Shown here piece by piece: positions 8,803-18,670 of a stretch of 64,000 nt of DNA. The notes below the pieces were generated by a model, which was not told where the DNA came from, made no database searches, and was given only the letters and a program-made list of their open reading frames with translations. The DNA lies in contig NZ_CP114029.1 of NCBI RefSeq assembly GCF_026898155.1, positions 813,501 through 877,500 on the forward strand, given 5' to 3'. Position numbers and translations under genes: made by a program. Positions within the stretch are counted from its first letter, which is position 1. The number at the start of each line of letters is the position of its first letter. The DNA comes from Jiella pelagia (GTDB lineage: Bacteria > Pseudomonadota > Alphaproteobacteria > Rhizobiales > Rhizobiaceae).

Positions 8803-10119
8803 TCAGATCGCCTGATAGATCGGGAAACGGTCCGTCAGGGCGACCACCCGCTCCTTCACCGAAGCCTCGATCTCGGCGTTGCCTTCGTCGGAATTGGACT
8901 TGCGCAGGCTGTCCAACACTTCGAGGATCAGCTTGCCGACCTCGCGGAATTCGGCGGTGCCGAAGCCGCGGCTGGTCGCCGCCGGGGTGCCGAGGCGGAT
9001 GCCCGAGGTCACCATCGGCTTTTGCGGATCGTTGGGCACGCCGTTCTTGTTGCAGGTGATGTTGGCCCGGCCGAGCGCCTTTTCCGAGGCCTTCCCGGTG
9101 AGGTTCATCGGCCGGAGATCGACCAGCATCAGATGGGTGTCGGTGCCGCCGGAGACGATGTCGAGGCCGCCCTCGCGCAGCGTCTCGGCGAGGACCTTGG
9201 CGTTCTCGCAGACGGCGCCGACATAGGACTTGAAAGCCGGCTGCAGCGCCTCGCCGAAGGCCACGGCCTTGCCGGCGATGACATGCATCAGAGGACCGCC
9301 CTGGAGGCCGGGGAAGATCGCCGAATTGATCTTCTTGGCGATCTCTTCGTCATTGGTCAGAACGATGCCGCCGCGCGGGCCCCGCAACGTCTTGTGGGTC
9401 GTCGAGGTGGCGACATGGGCGTGCGGGAACGGGGACGGATGGTGGCCGGCGGCAACGAGGCCGGCGAAATGCGCCATGTCGACCCACAGATACGCCCCGA
9501 CCTTGTCGGCGATGGCGCGGAAGCGGGCAAAATCGATCTGCCGCGAATAGGCCGAGCCACCGGCGACGATCACCTCCGGCTTGTGGTCGATGGCGAGGCT
9601 CTCCACCTGGTCGTAGTCGATCAGGCCGGTGGAGAGGTCGAGTCCGTATTGCACGGCGTTGAACCAGCGGCCGGACATGTTCGGCTTGGCGCCGTGGGTC
9701 AGATGGCCGCCGGCATCGAGGCTCATGCCGAGCAGCGTCGCGCCGGGCTTCGACAAGGCGAGCAGCACTGCCTGATTGGCCTGGCTGCCGGAATTGGCCT
9801 GGACGTTGGCGAAGGAGCAGCCAAAGAGCTGCTTCACCCGCTCAAGGGCCAGTTCCTCGACGATGTCGACATACTGGCAGCCGCCATAATAGCGCCGACC
9901 GGGATAACCCTCGGCGTATTTGTTGGTGAGGACGGAGCCCTGCGCTTCCATGACCGCTCGCGAGACGATGTTTTCCGAGGCGATCAGCTCGATCTCGTGG
10001 CGCTGGCGTCCGAGTTCCTTCTCCATGGCGGAGAAGACCTCCGGGTCGCGCTCCGCGATCGGGGTGGTGAAGAAGCCTGAAAAGTCGCTGTCGGCGTCGG
10101 CACTTTGGGCATGGCTCAT
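8803..10119 (-). CDS. glyA: Serine hydroxymethyltransferase
   Basis: PLP enzyme interconverting serine and glycine with tetrahydrofolate. It is 438 residues. The PLP-lysine motif [13 protein letters not shown] is visible, as are [13 protein letters not shown] and the substrate-site IELIASENI. The start at 10119 has an AGGGAG ribosome binding site; an open extension upstream is ignored. In this window it could take up glycine and methylene-THF produced by the downstream betaine/sarcosine pathway, although it lies on the other strand and upstream of that cluster. Confidence 0.96.
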   Translation of the reverse strand: MSHAQSADADSDFSGFFTTPIAERDPEVFSAMEKELGRQRHEIELIASENIVSRAVMEAQGSVLTNKYAEGYPGRRYYGGCQYVDIVEELALERVKQLFGCSFANVQANSGSQANQAVLLALSKPGATLLGMSLDAGGHLTHGAKPNMSGRWFNAVQYGLDLSTGLIDYDQVESLAIDHKPEVIVAGGSAYSRQIDFARFRAIADKVGAYLWVDMAHFAGLVAAGHHPSPFPHAHVATSTTHKTLRGPRGGIVLTNDEEIAKKINSAIFPGLQGGPLMHVIAGKAVAFGEALQPAFKSYVGAVCENAKVLAETLREGGLDIVSGGTDTHLMLVDLRPMNLTGKASEKALGRANITCNKNGVPNDPQKPMVTSGIRLGTPAATSRGFGTAEFREVGKLILEVLDSLRKSNSDEGNAEIEASVKERVVALTDRFPIYQAI

Positions 10120-10374
10120 GCTGTCACTCTCCCTGTGGCGATGGCGCTCTTTGTGTGGCGATTGGCGCGCTGCGATGGGGCTGGCCACAGCCGACGAGGA
10201 TCGCTGCGCGGGGCCCGCCCGATGCTTGCGGCTTAACACAGCCCAGGATCATCTCCAAGCAGCCTTGCGCCGACTGGGCGCCGCGCCAAGGCGGGACATG
10301 GCGGCAGTGCGCCATCGCGGCAGCGCATCCGTGGTGAGCGGCAATGTGCCACGGGCAGCGCGCCCGCCGCAGGG

Positions 10375-11515
10375 TCATGCTGCGCCATCGAGGCTCCTTG
10401 TCGACCAGCGCCATCGCCCGGCCGCAGGCCTGGTCCATGTTGTAGTAGGCGTAGTCGCCCAGCCGGCCGGCGAACCACACCTTTCCCCGCAGTTTTCTGG
10501 CGGCCTCCACATAGGGCCTCAGCATCTGCGCGCTCTGCGGCGTCGGCACCGGATAGAAGGGCTCGTTGCGCCCGCGGGCATAGGCCTCGGGAAACTCCTT
10601 GACGAGGACGCTGCCGTTGATCTGCCCGGTAATGTGGGAGAGGTCGGTGATGCGCGTATAGCCGGCCGCCCCCGGGTAGCTGATCGTCCCGACCGGCTGG
10701 ATATTCTTTCTGGCGGCAAAGCTCAGATCGAAGCGGACGCTGCGATAGGGCAGCTCGCCGTAGCGGTGGTCGAAATAGGCGTCGATCGGTCCGGTATAGA
10801 CGACCCTCGCCGTCGGGTGGTCGGCGCGCACATCGGAAAATTCGGTTCGCAGCGCGACCTCGATCTTGGGATGGGCGAGCATCCGCTCGAACAGCGCGGC
10901 GTATCCCTCCACGGGCATCGCCTGATGGCGGCTCTGGAAATATCGGTCGTCATGGCTGATCGACACGGGCAGGCGCGCCAGCACGGACGGGCTCAGCTCT
11001 TCCGGATCGAGATCCCACTGCTTGCGGACATAGTTCAAATAGACGTTGTCACGGAGAAAATGGGCGAACTCGATGATCGTCGGCGTCGAGCTGTCAAGCA
11101 GCTTTCCGATCGTCACCCGCCTCCCGAAGCCGTGTTCCGCGACCAAAGCCGCCGAGATCATGTCGGCGTCCCGACCAGGAAAAATCTGATGCAGCGAATC
11201 GAGATTGAACGGCAGCGTGACCAGATGGTCGCCGATCGCCACCATGGTTCGGTGGACATACGGCCGCCACCCCGTGAATTGCGAGAGATAGTCCCAGATC
11301 CGATCGCTGCCCGTGTGAAAGATGTGCGGGCCGTATTTGTGGATGATGTTGCCGGCCTCATCGGTGAAATCGAAGGCGTTGCCGGCCAAGTGATCACGGC
11401 GATCGACAATGAGAACCCGCTCGCCCCGCGTTCGCGCGATCCGTTCGGCGACGACCGCCCCGGTGAAGCCGGCTCCGGCAACGAGCCACCGGATGCGGCC
11501 GCTCAAGACATCCAA
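10375..11515 (-). CDS. glf: UDP-galactopyranose mutase, +1 break near its 3' end
   Basis: FAD enzyme converting UDP-galactopyranose to UDP-galactofuranose. It has an N-terminal dinucleotide motif (LVAGAGFTGAVVAERIA), then GPHIFHT, the substrate helices, YPVPTP and the C-terminal GRLGDYAYYNMDQ. An extra base in GAGGCTC (plus strand, 10390-10396) breaks the frame after MALVDKE. Removing it gives KELDGAA and a stop at 10375. As read, the frame runs on to 10124 with meaningless sequence. The start is uncertain. TTG at 11515 gives 379 residues, the normal family length, but the frame is open to an ATG at 11683, adding 56 basic residues. No other galactofuranose gene is near. Confidence 0.85.
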
Positions 11516-12058
11516 CCGATGCAAACTGGATCGGACGTGCGCCCTGGATTGATCAAGCAGCAACTCCCGGTATCTCGGCCAGCGGTCTTGCCGGCCTGCC
11601 TTGCGAGGAGGTTTGAGCCTTCGCCGCCTTGAGGGATTATCTGCGCGAAATTTCCCTACGGCAACCGGAAAGTACGGGATCAAGATAACCTTCCGGTCGG
11701 CGCGCTTTTCTCATCCCACGAGACGCCTGCGACCCTGAAGACCGATCGACGGGACGAAATTTCGCAGCGCGAATTTCACCAAACCACGAGCGGCTGAATT
11801 GCCAATGCGGGTGGCCAGGAGAGCCGCTCACCAGAACCCCACCACCGCCTCGCGGGCCCGACAGCTCTCCGGGATGCCTCGCAGGCGGCCCACCCAAGCC
11901 CTTGCCTGCAAAGATTTATTGCAGTGCAGTGATGGATTTTGCGGCACGGCAAAAATATCCTCATCGATGTCGCTTTTGAAACGTTCCACTTCGCTTTTGA
12001 GTTAGTCAAAAAACCGTCACTCTGCGCATTCTCCGCCATGGTTAGCGGGGGCCGAACG
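11516..12058. other. Intergenic region between glf and soxB
   Basis: Divergent promoter region for glf (minus) and the sox operon (plus). Its left part (11516-11683) is an open extension of glf and could be coding. The right part is clearly AT-richer than the surroundings (about 11900-12040) and holds the 10-bp direct repeat described separately. I see no other gene. Confidence 0.5.
11970..12000 (+). promoter_or_regulatory. Direct-repeat operator candidate upstream of soxB
   Basis: The decamer TCGCTTTTGA occurs exactly at 11970-11979 and again at 11991-12000. The spacing is 21 bp start to start, two turns of the helix, so both copies face the same side of the DNA. It ends 58 bp before the soxB start in an AT-rich stretch. 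This is the pattern expected for an AraC/GlxA-family activator such as those controlling betaine and sarcosine catabolism. The identity of the regulator is inference. Confidence 0.5.
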
Positions 12059-13312
12059 ATGCGCCGTTTCTCACTTACATCGCTTCTGAAGGAAGCCGCC
12101 AACGGCCATCAGGGCTGGGAACGGCAATGGCGCGCGCCGGAGCCGAAAAAAGAGTACGACGTGATCATCGTCGGCGGCGGCGGCCATGGGCTGGCGACGG
12201 CCTATTACCTTGCCTCAGTCCACGGCGTGACCAATGTCGCGGTGCTCGAACGGGGCTGGATCGGCGGCGGCAATACCGGCCGCAACACGACGATCGTGCG
12301 CTCGAACTATCTCTTCGACGAGTCGGCCGGGCTCTACGAGCACGCGATGAAGCTCTGGGAGGGTCTCTCCCAGGAGTTGAACTACAACGTCATGTTCTCC
12401 CAGCGCGGCGTCCTCATGCTCGCGCACAACCACCACGACGTCATCTCCTTCAAACGCCACGTCTATGCCAACCGCCTGAACGGCATCGACAACGAGTGGC
12501 TGTCGCCGGAAGAGTGCAAGGCCTACTGCCCGCCGCTGTCGATCTCGCCGGACCTGCGCTACCCTGTCCTCGGCGGCGCGCTGCAGCGCCGCGGCGGCAC
12601 GGCGCGGCATGATGCCGTCGCCTGGGGCTATGCGAGAGGCGCTGATTCCCGCGGCGTCGATATCATTCAGAATTGCGAGGTCCTCGGCCTCAAGCGCCAT
12701 CCCGACGGCTCGGTCGCCGGCGTCGAGACCTCACGCGGCACGATCGGCGCAAAACGCGTCGGCGTCGTCGCGGCGGGGCACACCGGTGTCGTCATGAGCC
12801 GCTTCGGCCTCAGGATGCCGGTGGAAAGCGTGCCGCTGCAGGCTTTGGTGTCGGAGCCGGTGAAGCCGGTCTTTCCCTGCGTCGTCATGTCGAACGCCGT
12901 CCACGCCTACATCTCCCAGTCGGACAAGGGCGAGCTGGTCATCGGTGCGGGCACCGACCAGTATGTCTCCTATTCCCAGCAGGGCGGCATCCACATCATC
13001 AATCACACGCTGGACGCGATCTGCGAACTCTTCCCGCAGTTCGGTCGGATGCGCATGCTGCGCTCCTGGGGCGGCATCGTCGACGTCACGCCAGACCGCT
13101 CGCCGATCCTCGGCAAGACGCCGATCGAGGGCCTCTTCGTCAATTGCGGCTGGGGCACCGGCGGCTTCAAGGCGACCCCCGGATCCGGCCACGTCTTCGC
13201 CCATACGCTGGCGACGGGCGAGCCCCACAAGATCAACGCGCCGTTCAGCCTTGACCGTTTCCGAACCGGGCGGCTGATCGACGAGGCGGCGGCCGCCGCC
13301 GTCGCGCACTAA
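12059..13312 (+). CDS. soxB: Sarcosine oxidase, beta subunit
   Basis: FAD/FMN subunit of the heterotetrameric enzyme that oxidises sarcosine to glycine, passing the methyl group to tetrahydrofolate. It is 417 residues from [10 protein letters not shown], the typical beginning. The dinucleotide motif [12 protein letters not shown] lies at about 35-46, [16 protein letters not shown] provides the flavin contact, and the C-terminal [16 protein letters not shown] closes the FAD site. It is first in the operon soxB-soxD-soxA-soxG. Upstream in-frame ATGs exist (11939) but would give a non-family extension. Confidence 0.95.
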   Translation: MRRFSLTSLLKEAANGHQGWERQWRAPEPKKEYDVIIVGGGGHGLATAYYLASVHGVTNVAVLERGWIGGGNTGRNTTIVRSNYLFDESAGLYEHAMKLWEGLSQELNYNVMFSQRGVLMLAHNHHDVISFKRHVYANRLNGIDNEWLSPEECKAYCPPLSISPDLRYPVLGGALQRRGGTARHDAVAWGYARGADSRGVDIIQNCEVLGLKRHPDGSVAGVETSRGTIGAKRVGVVAAGHTGVVMSRFGLRMPVESVPLQALVSEPVKPVFPCVVMSNAVHAYISQSDKGELVIGAGTDQYVSYSQQGGIHIINHTLDAICELFPQFGRMRMLRSWGGIVDVTPDRSPILGKTPIEGLFVNCGWGTGGFKATPGSGHVFAHTLATGEPHKINAPFSLDRFRTGRLIDEAAAAAVAH

Positions 13313-13340
13313 CCCTTCTTCTCCACCGGAGTAGACCCTG

Positions 13341-13649
13341 ATGCTCCTGATCGACTGCCCCTACTGCGGCAAGCGCCCCGAGGTGGAGTTCCACTGCGGC
13401 GGCGAAGCGCACATCGCCCGGCCCGAGATGCCGACAGCCGTGGAAGACGCGGACTGGGGCTCGTTCCTCTATTACCGGACGAACCCCAAGGGCCTCCACG
13501 CCGAGCGCTGGCTGCACGGCCATGGCTGCGGGCGCTGGTTCAACGCGCTACGTGACACGGTGAGCGACGCCTTCGTCGCGACCTACGAGATGGGCAAGCC
13601 ACGGCCGGACCGTGACGAGGCCACCGCTTCATCCCCCTCGAACGCCTGA
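13341..13649 (+). CDS. soxD: Sarcosine oxidase, delta subunit
   Basis: Small zinc-binding subunit of the heterotetramer, 102 residues. Zinc ligands are in the N-terminal CPYCGKR motif and near CGGEAH, with HGHGCGRWFN in the second half, as in the family. It lies 28 bp after soxB with a GGAG site upstream, and 11 bp before soxA. Confidence 0.95.
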   Translation: MLLIDCPYCGKRPEVEFHCGGEAHIARPEMPTAVEDADWGSFLYYRTNPKGLHAERWLHGHGCGRWFNALRDTVSDAFVATYEMGKPRPDRDEATASSPSNA

Positions 13650-13660
13650 ACGGGGCCATC

Positions 13661-16645
13661 ATGAGCCAGCCCTTTCGCCGTCCCTCCGGCGGCCGCATCG
13701 ATCGCAGCCGCCCGCTCGCCGTCACCTTCAACGGCAAGCAGCTGGAGGGCTTTGCCGGAGACACAGTCGCCTCGATGCTGATCGCCTCGGGCCAGCATCT
13801 CGCCGGCCGTTCGTTCAAGTATCACCGGCCGCGCGGCATCCTCTCGCACGGTTCGGACGAGCCGAGCGCGCTCCTCTCGGTCGACTGGCGGGCCGATCGG
13901 GGCGCCGGCTACCGTGATCCGAACAACCGTGCCTCGGTGGTGGAGGCGCGTGACGGGCTCGTGGTGAACACCCAGAACCACTGGCCGTCGCTCGAAACCG
14001 ACGTCGGCGCTGTGAATGACCTGTTGTCGCCGATCTTCGTCGCCGGCTTCTACTACAAGACCTTCATGTGGCCGCGGAAATTTTGGGACCGGGTCTACGA
14101 GCCGGTGATCCGCAAGGCCGCCGGCCTCGGCGAGGCGCCCGAGGTCCGGGACGCCGATCGCTATTCCAATCGCCACGCCCATTGTGACGTTCTGATCGTC
14201 GGCGCCGGCCCGGCCGGCCTCGCCGCAGCGCTGGCGGCTTCTGCCGATGGCGAGAAACGCGTCATCCTCGCCGACGAAGGCTTCGAGCCGGGCGGTGCGC
14301 TGCTCAACGACGTGACGTCTGAGATCGACGGCAAGCCTGCGATGGCCTGGGTCGCGGAGACCGTTGCGACGCTGGATGCGCGCGAAAACGTCGTCATCCT
14401 GCCGCGCACCACGGCTTTCGGCTACTACAACCACAATCACGTCTGCATGGTCGAACGGGTTTCCGACCACCGGGCAGACGCGCCGGAGGGCCTTGCCCGC
14501 GAGCGGCTTTGGCAGGTGCGGGCCGGCGAGGTCGTGCTCGCCGCCGGCAGCCACGAGCGGCCGCTGGTGTTCGAGAACAATGACCGGCCGGGCATCATGC
14601 TGGCAGAGAGTGTCCGCGCCTTCGTCAATCGCTGGGCCGTGCTGCCGGGCAACGAGCTGGTCGTCGTTACCTCCTCTGCCTCGGCCTACCGCACCGCCCT
14701 CGATGCCAAGGCGGCGGGCATGCGGGTGTCCATCGTCGACATCCGGCTGGACGCCGATTGCGGCACCGAACTTTCCCTCGCCCGGGACGGCGGCATCACC
14801 GTGCGAACCGGCCACACCGTCATCAAAGCGCTTGGCGGAAAGCGGGTGACCGGCCTCGTCGTCGCTCCGATTTCGGCGAACGGATCGATCGGCGAGAAGA
14901 CGACGCTCGCCTGCGATTGCGTGGCGATGTCCGGCGGCTGGACCCCGTCCGTCCATCTATTCTCCCAGTCGCGCGGCAAGCTGCGCTTCGACGTCGAGCT
15001 CGATGCCTTTGTGCCGGGCACCTCGGCCCAGGCCGAGCGCTCGGCCGGCGCCTGCCGGGGCGTCTACGATCTTTCCGCCGTCATCGCCGATGGCGCCAAG
15101 GCCGGCGGCGGTTCGTCCACCCCACAGGCGACCGTCTCCTTCGCCGGCTTCCAGCCGGTGCGCGTGCTGCCGACCGACGCCGATGCGACCAAGATCAAGG
15201 CATTCATCGATTTCCAGAACGACGTGACGGCCAAGGATATCAAGCTCGCGGTGCGCGAGGGCTTCGAATCGATCGAACACGTCAAGCGCTACACCACGAC
15301 GGGCATGGCGACCGACCAGGGCAAAACGTCGAACATGAATGCGCTTGGCCTCGTCGCCGGCATTCTGGATCGCCCTCTCCCGGCGGTCGGCACCACGACC
15401 TTCCGCCCGCCCTATACGCCCGTCACCTTCGGTGCCCTCATCGGCCCGGCGCGGGACGAGCTCTTCGACCCAGTCCGCAGGACGCCGATCGATCCCTGGG
15501 CAGAGAAGAACGGCGCGGTGTTCGAGCCGGTCGCCTTGTGGCGTCGGGCGAAATACTTCCCGCAGGCTGGCGAGGACATGCACGCGGCCGTCGCCCGCGA
15601 GACCAAGGCTGTGCGCACGACGGTCGGCATCTTCGACGCCTCGACGCTCGGCAAGATCGAGGTGATCGGCCCGGACGCCGCCGAGTTCATGAACCGCATC
15701 TACACCAATGCCTGGCTGAAGCTCAAGACTGGCGGCTGCCGCTACGGCCTGATGCTACGCGAGGACGGCTTCGTCTATGACGATGGCGTCGTCGCGCGCC
15801 TCGCCGAAGACCGCTTTCACGTGACCACCACCACCGGCGGCGCGCCGCGGGTGATGCGCCACATGGAGGATTATCTCCAGACCGAGTGGCCGGACCTCGA
15901 CGTGTTCCTGACGTCGATCACCGAGCAGTGGGCGGTGATCGCCCTGCAGGGGCCGAACGCCCGCAAGGTGCTGGAGCCCTTCGTCTCGGAGATCGACCTC
16001 GCAGAGGACGCCTTCCCGCACATGACGGTGAAGACCGGCTATGTCTGCGGCGTGCCCTGCCGCTTGTTCCGCGTATCCTTCACCGGCGAACTCGGCTTCG
16101 AGGTGAACGTGCCGGCCGATTATGGCGAGGCGGTCTGGAAGACGCTTTACGAGAAAGGCCAGAAGCACGGGATCACGCCCTATGGCACCGAGGCGATGCA
16201 CGTCTTGCGCGCGGAAATGGGCTTCATCGTCGTCGGCCAGGAGACCGACGGCACGGTGACGGCCGACGATCTCGGCCTTTCCGGCCTCGTCTCCAAGGTG
16301 AAGACGGATTTCGTCGGCAAGCGTTCGCTCACCCGGCCGGACATGGTGGCGGAGGGCCGCCGCCAGCTCGTCGGGCTCCTGACGAAGAACCCCGACGAGG
16401 TGCTCGATGAGGGCGCGCAGGTGGTCGACGATCCCGGCCAGCCGATCCCGATGAAGATGATCGGCCACGTCACCTCCAGCTACGCGTCTTCCAATTGCGG
16501 CCGCTCGATCGCCATGGCCATGATCGACGGCGGTCGAACGAGGATCGGCGAGACGGTCTTCGTAACGACGCCGGCGGGCTTCACCGAGGCGGTGATCTCG
16601 AACGCAGTCTTCTACGACGTGAAGGGAGAAACCGTCGATGCTTGA
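13661..16645 (+). CDS. soxA: Sarcosine oxidase, alpha subunit
   Basis: Large subunit (994 residues) that binds NAD+ and carries the folate site. Domain order: an N-terminal ferredoxin-like fold (about 25-105; DTVASMLIASG, FKYHRPRG), a pyridine-nucleotide domain starting at VLIVGAGPAGLAAAL (about 177), and a C-terminal aminomethyltransferase (GCV_T) domain (about 600-985; ALQGPNARKVL, FTGELGFEVNVP). The gene is intact and contains two unbroken GAGCTC sites (about 14998 and 15458), useful controls for the lesions seen elsewhere. It overlaps soxG by 8 bp. Confidence 0.96.
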   Translation: MSQPFRRPSGGRIDRSRPLAVTFNGKQLEGFAGDTVASMLIASGQHLAGRSFKYHRPRGILSHGSDEPSALLSVDWRADRGAGYRDPNNRASVVEARDGLVVNTQNHWPSLETDVGAVNDLLSPIFVAGFYYKTFMWPRKFWDRVYEPVIRKAAGLGEAPEVRDADRYSNRHAHCDVLIVGAGPAGLAAALAASADGEKRVILADEGFEPGGALLNDVTSEIDGKPAMAWVAETVATLDARENVVILPRTTAFGYYNHNHVCMVERVSDHRADAPEGLARERLWQVRAGEVVLAAGSHERPLVFENNDRPGIMLAESVRAFVNRWAVLPGNELVVVTSSASAYRTALDAKAAGMRVSIVDIRLDADCGTELSLARDGGITVRTGHTVIKALGGKRVTGLVVAPISANGSIGEKTTLACDCVAMSGGWTPSVHLFSQSRGKLRFDVELDAFVPGTSAQAERSAGACRGVYDLSAVIADGAKAGGGSSTPQATVSFAGFQPVRVLPTDADATKIKAFIDFQNDVTAKDIKLAVREGFESIEHVKRYTTTGMATDQGKTSNMNALGLVAGILDRPLPAVGTTTFRPPYTPVTFGALIGPARDELFDPVRRTPIDPWAEKNGAVFEPVALWRRAKYFPQAGEDMHAAVARETKAVRTTVGIFDASTLGKIEVIGPDAAEFMNRIYTNAWLKLKTGGCRYGLMLREDGFVYDDGVVARLAEDRFHVTTTTGGAPRVMRHMEDYLQTEWPDLDVFLTSITEQWAVIALQGPNARKVLEPFVSEIDLAEDAFPHMTVKTGYVCGVPCRLFRVSFTGELGFEVNVPADYGEAVWKTLYEKGQKHGITPYGTEAMHVLRAEMGFIVVGQETDGTVTADDLGLSGLVSKVKTDFVGKRSLTRPDMVAEGRRQLVGLLTKNPDEVLDEGAQVVDDPGQPIPMKMIGHVTSSYASSNCGRSIAMAMIDGGRTRIGETVFVTTPAGFTEAVISNAVFYDVKGETVDA

Positions 16646-17204
16646 GCGCAATCTCGCCCGCCGGGCGCCGACGGTTTCGCCCCTCGTCTCCGAATCCAGC
16701 GTGACGGTGACGCCGCTCGACCCGCAAGGCCGCCTCGCCTTTCGCATCAAGCCGGCGGCGCTCGCCGGGCGCGGCACGATCGACGGCTTCGACCTCTCCG
16801 GAGCGATCAACTCGCGGACGTCCTCGGAGGAAGGTGCCACGATGCGCACCGCCCTTCGCCTCGGCCCGGACGAATGGATGCTGATCACGGCCGCAGACGA
16901 GGTGGACGAGCGGTGCGAGGCAATTTCGGCCGCACTGACCGGCGTCGCCCATTCGCTGGTCGACGTCTCCCACCGGGACGTCAGCTTTTCGGTCGAGGGC
17001 CCGGGTGCCGACAGCGTCGTCAATTCGGGCTGCCCGATCGACCTGTCGATGAGAGCATTCCCGGCCGGCTCGGCCACCCGCACTATCCTGGGCAAGGCCG
17101 AGATCGTGCTTCAGCGCCGTGCCGCCGACAGCTTCACCGTGACCACCTGGCGGTCCTTCGCGCCATACGTCCAGGGTTTCCTGGTCGAAGCGACACGCGG
17201 GTGA
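16638..17204 (+). CDS. soxG: Sarcosine oxidase, gamma subunit
   Basis: Gamma subunit, 188 residues; a fold related to GCV_T that packs on the alpha subunit. The start overlaps the end of soxA and is preceded by GGGAGA. Family features are LGPDEWMLI (about 76-84) and the C-terminal TTWRSFAPYVQGFL. It is the last gene of the sox operon; a hairpin begins over its stop codon. Confidence 0.92.
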   Translation: MLERNLARRAPTVSPLVSESSVTVTPLDPQGRLAFRIKPAALAGRGTIDGFDLSGAINSRTSSEEGATMRTALRLGPDEWMLITAADEVDERCEAISAALTGVAHSLVDVSHRDVSFSVEGPGADSVVNSGCPIDLSMRAFPAGSATRTILGKAEIVLQRRAADSFTVTTWRSFAPYVQGFLVEATRG

Positions 17205-17228
17205 TCGGGAAGCATCGGCTTTCCGATC
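17203..17228 (+). terminator. Hairpin over the soxG stop codon
   Basis: An 11-bp stem (17203-17213 with 17218-17228; one G-U pair) and an ATCG tetraloop start inside the soxG stop codon. No U-run follows. It may limit read-through from sox into gbcA or protect the sox mRNA end. Confidence 0.45.
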
Positions 17229-17389
17229 GGATCGCGCCGGTCCGAGACATCGAGCGGGACGACACGTCCCGCCACGAAGACGCCTTCTGAAGCTTGAAGG
17301 ACGCCGACCCGAGGAGGGCCGGAAAGGGAATTTATCGATCAACAGGGGCGCGGCCGGCGCCCGCTCTCCCGGCCCCCATAGGGTGCATC

Positions 17390-18656
17390 ATGATGATGAA
17401 CGACCTCGTCGCCCGCCTGACCCACCGCAAGAAGGGATACACGCTCGAAGCGCCCTTCTATACGGACAAGGACATCTTCGACGTCGACATGGAGGTGATC
17501 TTCGGCCGGCACTGGCTGTTCGTCGGTGTCGAGCCCGACGTGCCGGAGCCCGGCGACGTCATGGTCGTCGACATCGGCAAGACCTCCGTCGCCATCCTGC
17601 GCGACGACGACGGCGAGGTCCGCGCCTTCCACAATGTCTGCCGCCATCGCGGCGCCCGTCTCGTCCACGAGGAGAAGTCGACGGTCGGCAATCTCGTCTG
17701 CCGCTACCATTCCTGGGTCTACGACACGGCGGGCCAGCTGATCCATGCCGAGCACATGGGCGAGACCTTCGACAAGTCCTGCCACGGGCTGAAGCCCGTC
17801 CACATCCGCTCGCTCGAAGGCCTGTTGTTCGTCTGCCTCGCGGAGAACCCGCCGAAGGATTTCGACGAGGCTCGAGCGGGTGATGGCGCCCTATCTCGCG
17901 CCCCACAATCTGCGCGAGACCAAGGTCGCCTACAGCCATGACCTGATCGAGCCGGGCAACTGGAAGCTGACGATGGAGAACAACCGCGAGTGCTATCACT
18001 GCGGGGCAAACCATCCCGAGCTGACCGTGCCGCTGTTCGCCTATGGCTTCGGCTTCGCGCCGGAAGAGCTGGACGAGAGCGAGCGCGAGCATGCGGCGGA
18101 ATATGCCTGCATGCTGAACGACAACCACCGCGACTGGGAAGCCGCCGGCCTGCCGTCCCGGGAAGTGGACCGGCTGGACGACATGGTGACCGGCTTCCGC
18201 ACCGAGCGCTTGCCGCTGTCGGGCGCCGGCGAGAGCCACACCATCGACACCAGGCGCGCCTGCAACAAGCTGATGGGCAACCTCGACAACGCCAAGCTCG
18301 GCGGCCTGCATTTCTGGACCCAGCCGAACTCCTGGCACCATTTCATGGGCGACCACGCGGTGGTCTTCTCGGTGCTGCCGATCGACGCCGAGCATTCGCT
18401 GCTGCGCACCAAGTGGCTGGTCCACAAGGACGCGGTCGAGGGCGTCGACTACGATCTTGAGAACCTCATCGGCGTGTGGATGGCGACCAACCAGCAGGAT
18501 TCCGACCTCGTCGGCTACTGCCAGGAGGGCGCGCGGATGACCGGCTACGAGCAGGGTCCCTATTCGCCGCACACCGAGATGCTCGTCGAGAAATTCGTCA
18601 ACTGGTATGTCGGCCGGATGCTGTCGCATCTGGCTGAAACCCGCGCCGTCGCCTGA
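17390..18656 (+). CDS. gbcA: Glycine betaine monooxygenase, Rieske oxygenase subunit (one +1 break)
   Basis: Rieske non-haem iron oxygenase that demethylates glycine betaine to dimethylglycine. The Rieske ligands are CRH (about residue 84) and CRYH (about 104). The mononuclear iron motif is NNRECYHCGANHPEL, in the second half. As sequenced the frame breaks in GAGGCTC at 17867-17873. Removing one G restores KDFDELERVMAPYLAP and a 421-residue protein of normal length. The start is one of three consecutive ATGs at 17390. Its partner gbcB follows after 14 bp. The product feeds dgcAB. Confidence 0.9.
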
Positions 18657-18670
18657 AGGGGCTCGCCGCC

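Noticed and set aside
10124-10374. C-terminal extension of UDP-galactopyranose mutase
   Set aside because: It exists only because of the extra base at 10390-10396. The corrected frame stops at 10375 after a normal C-terminus, and the extension has no family similarity.
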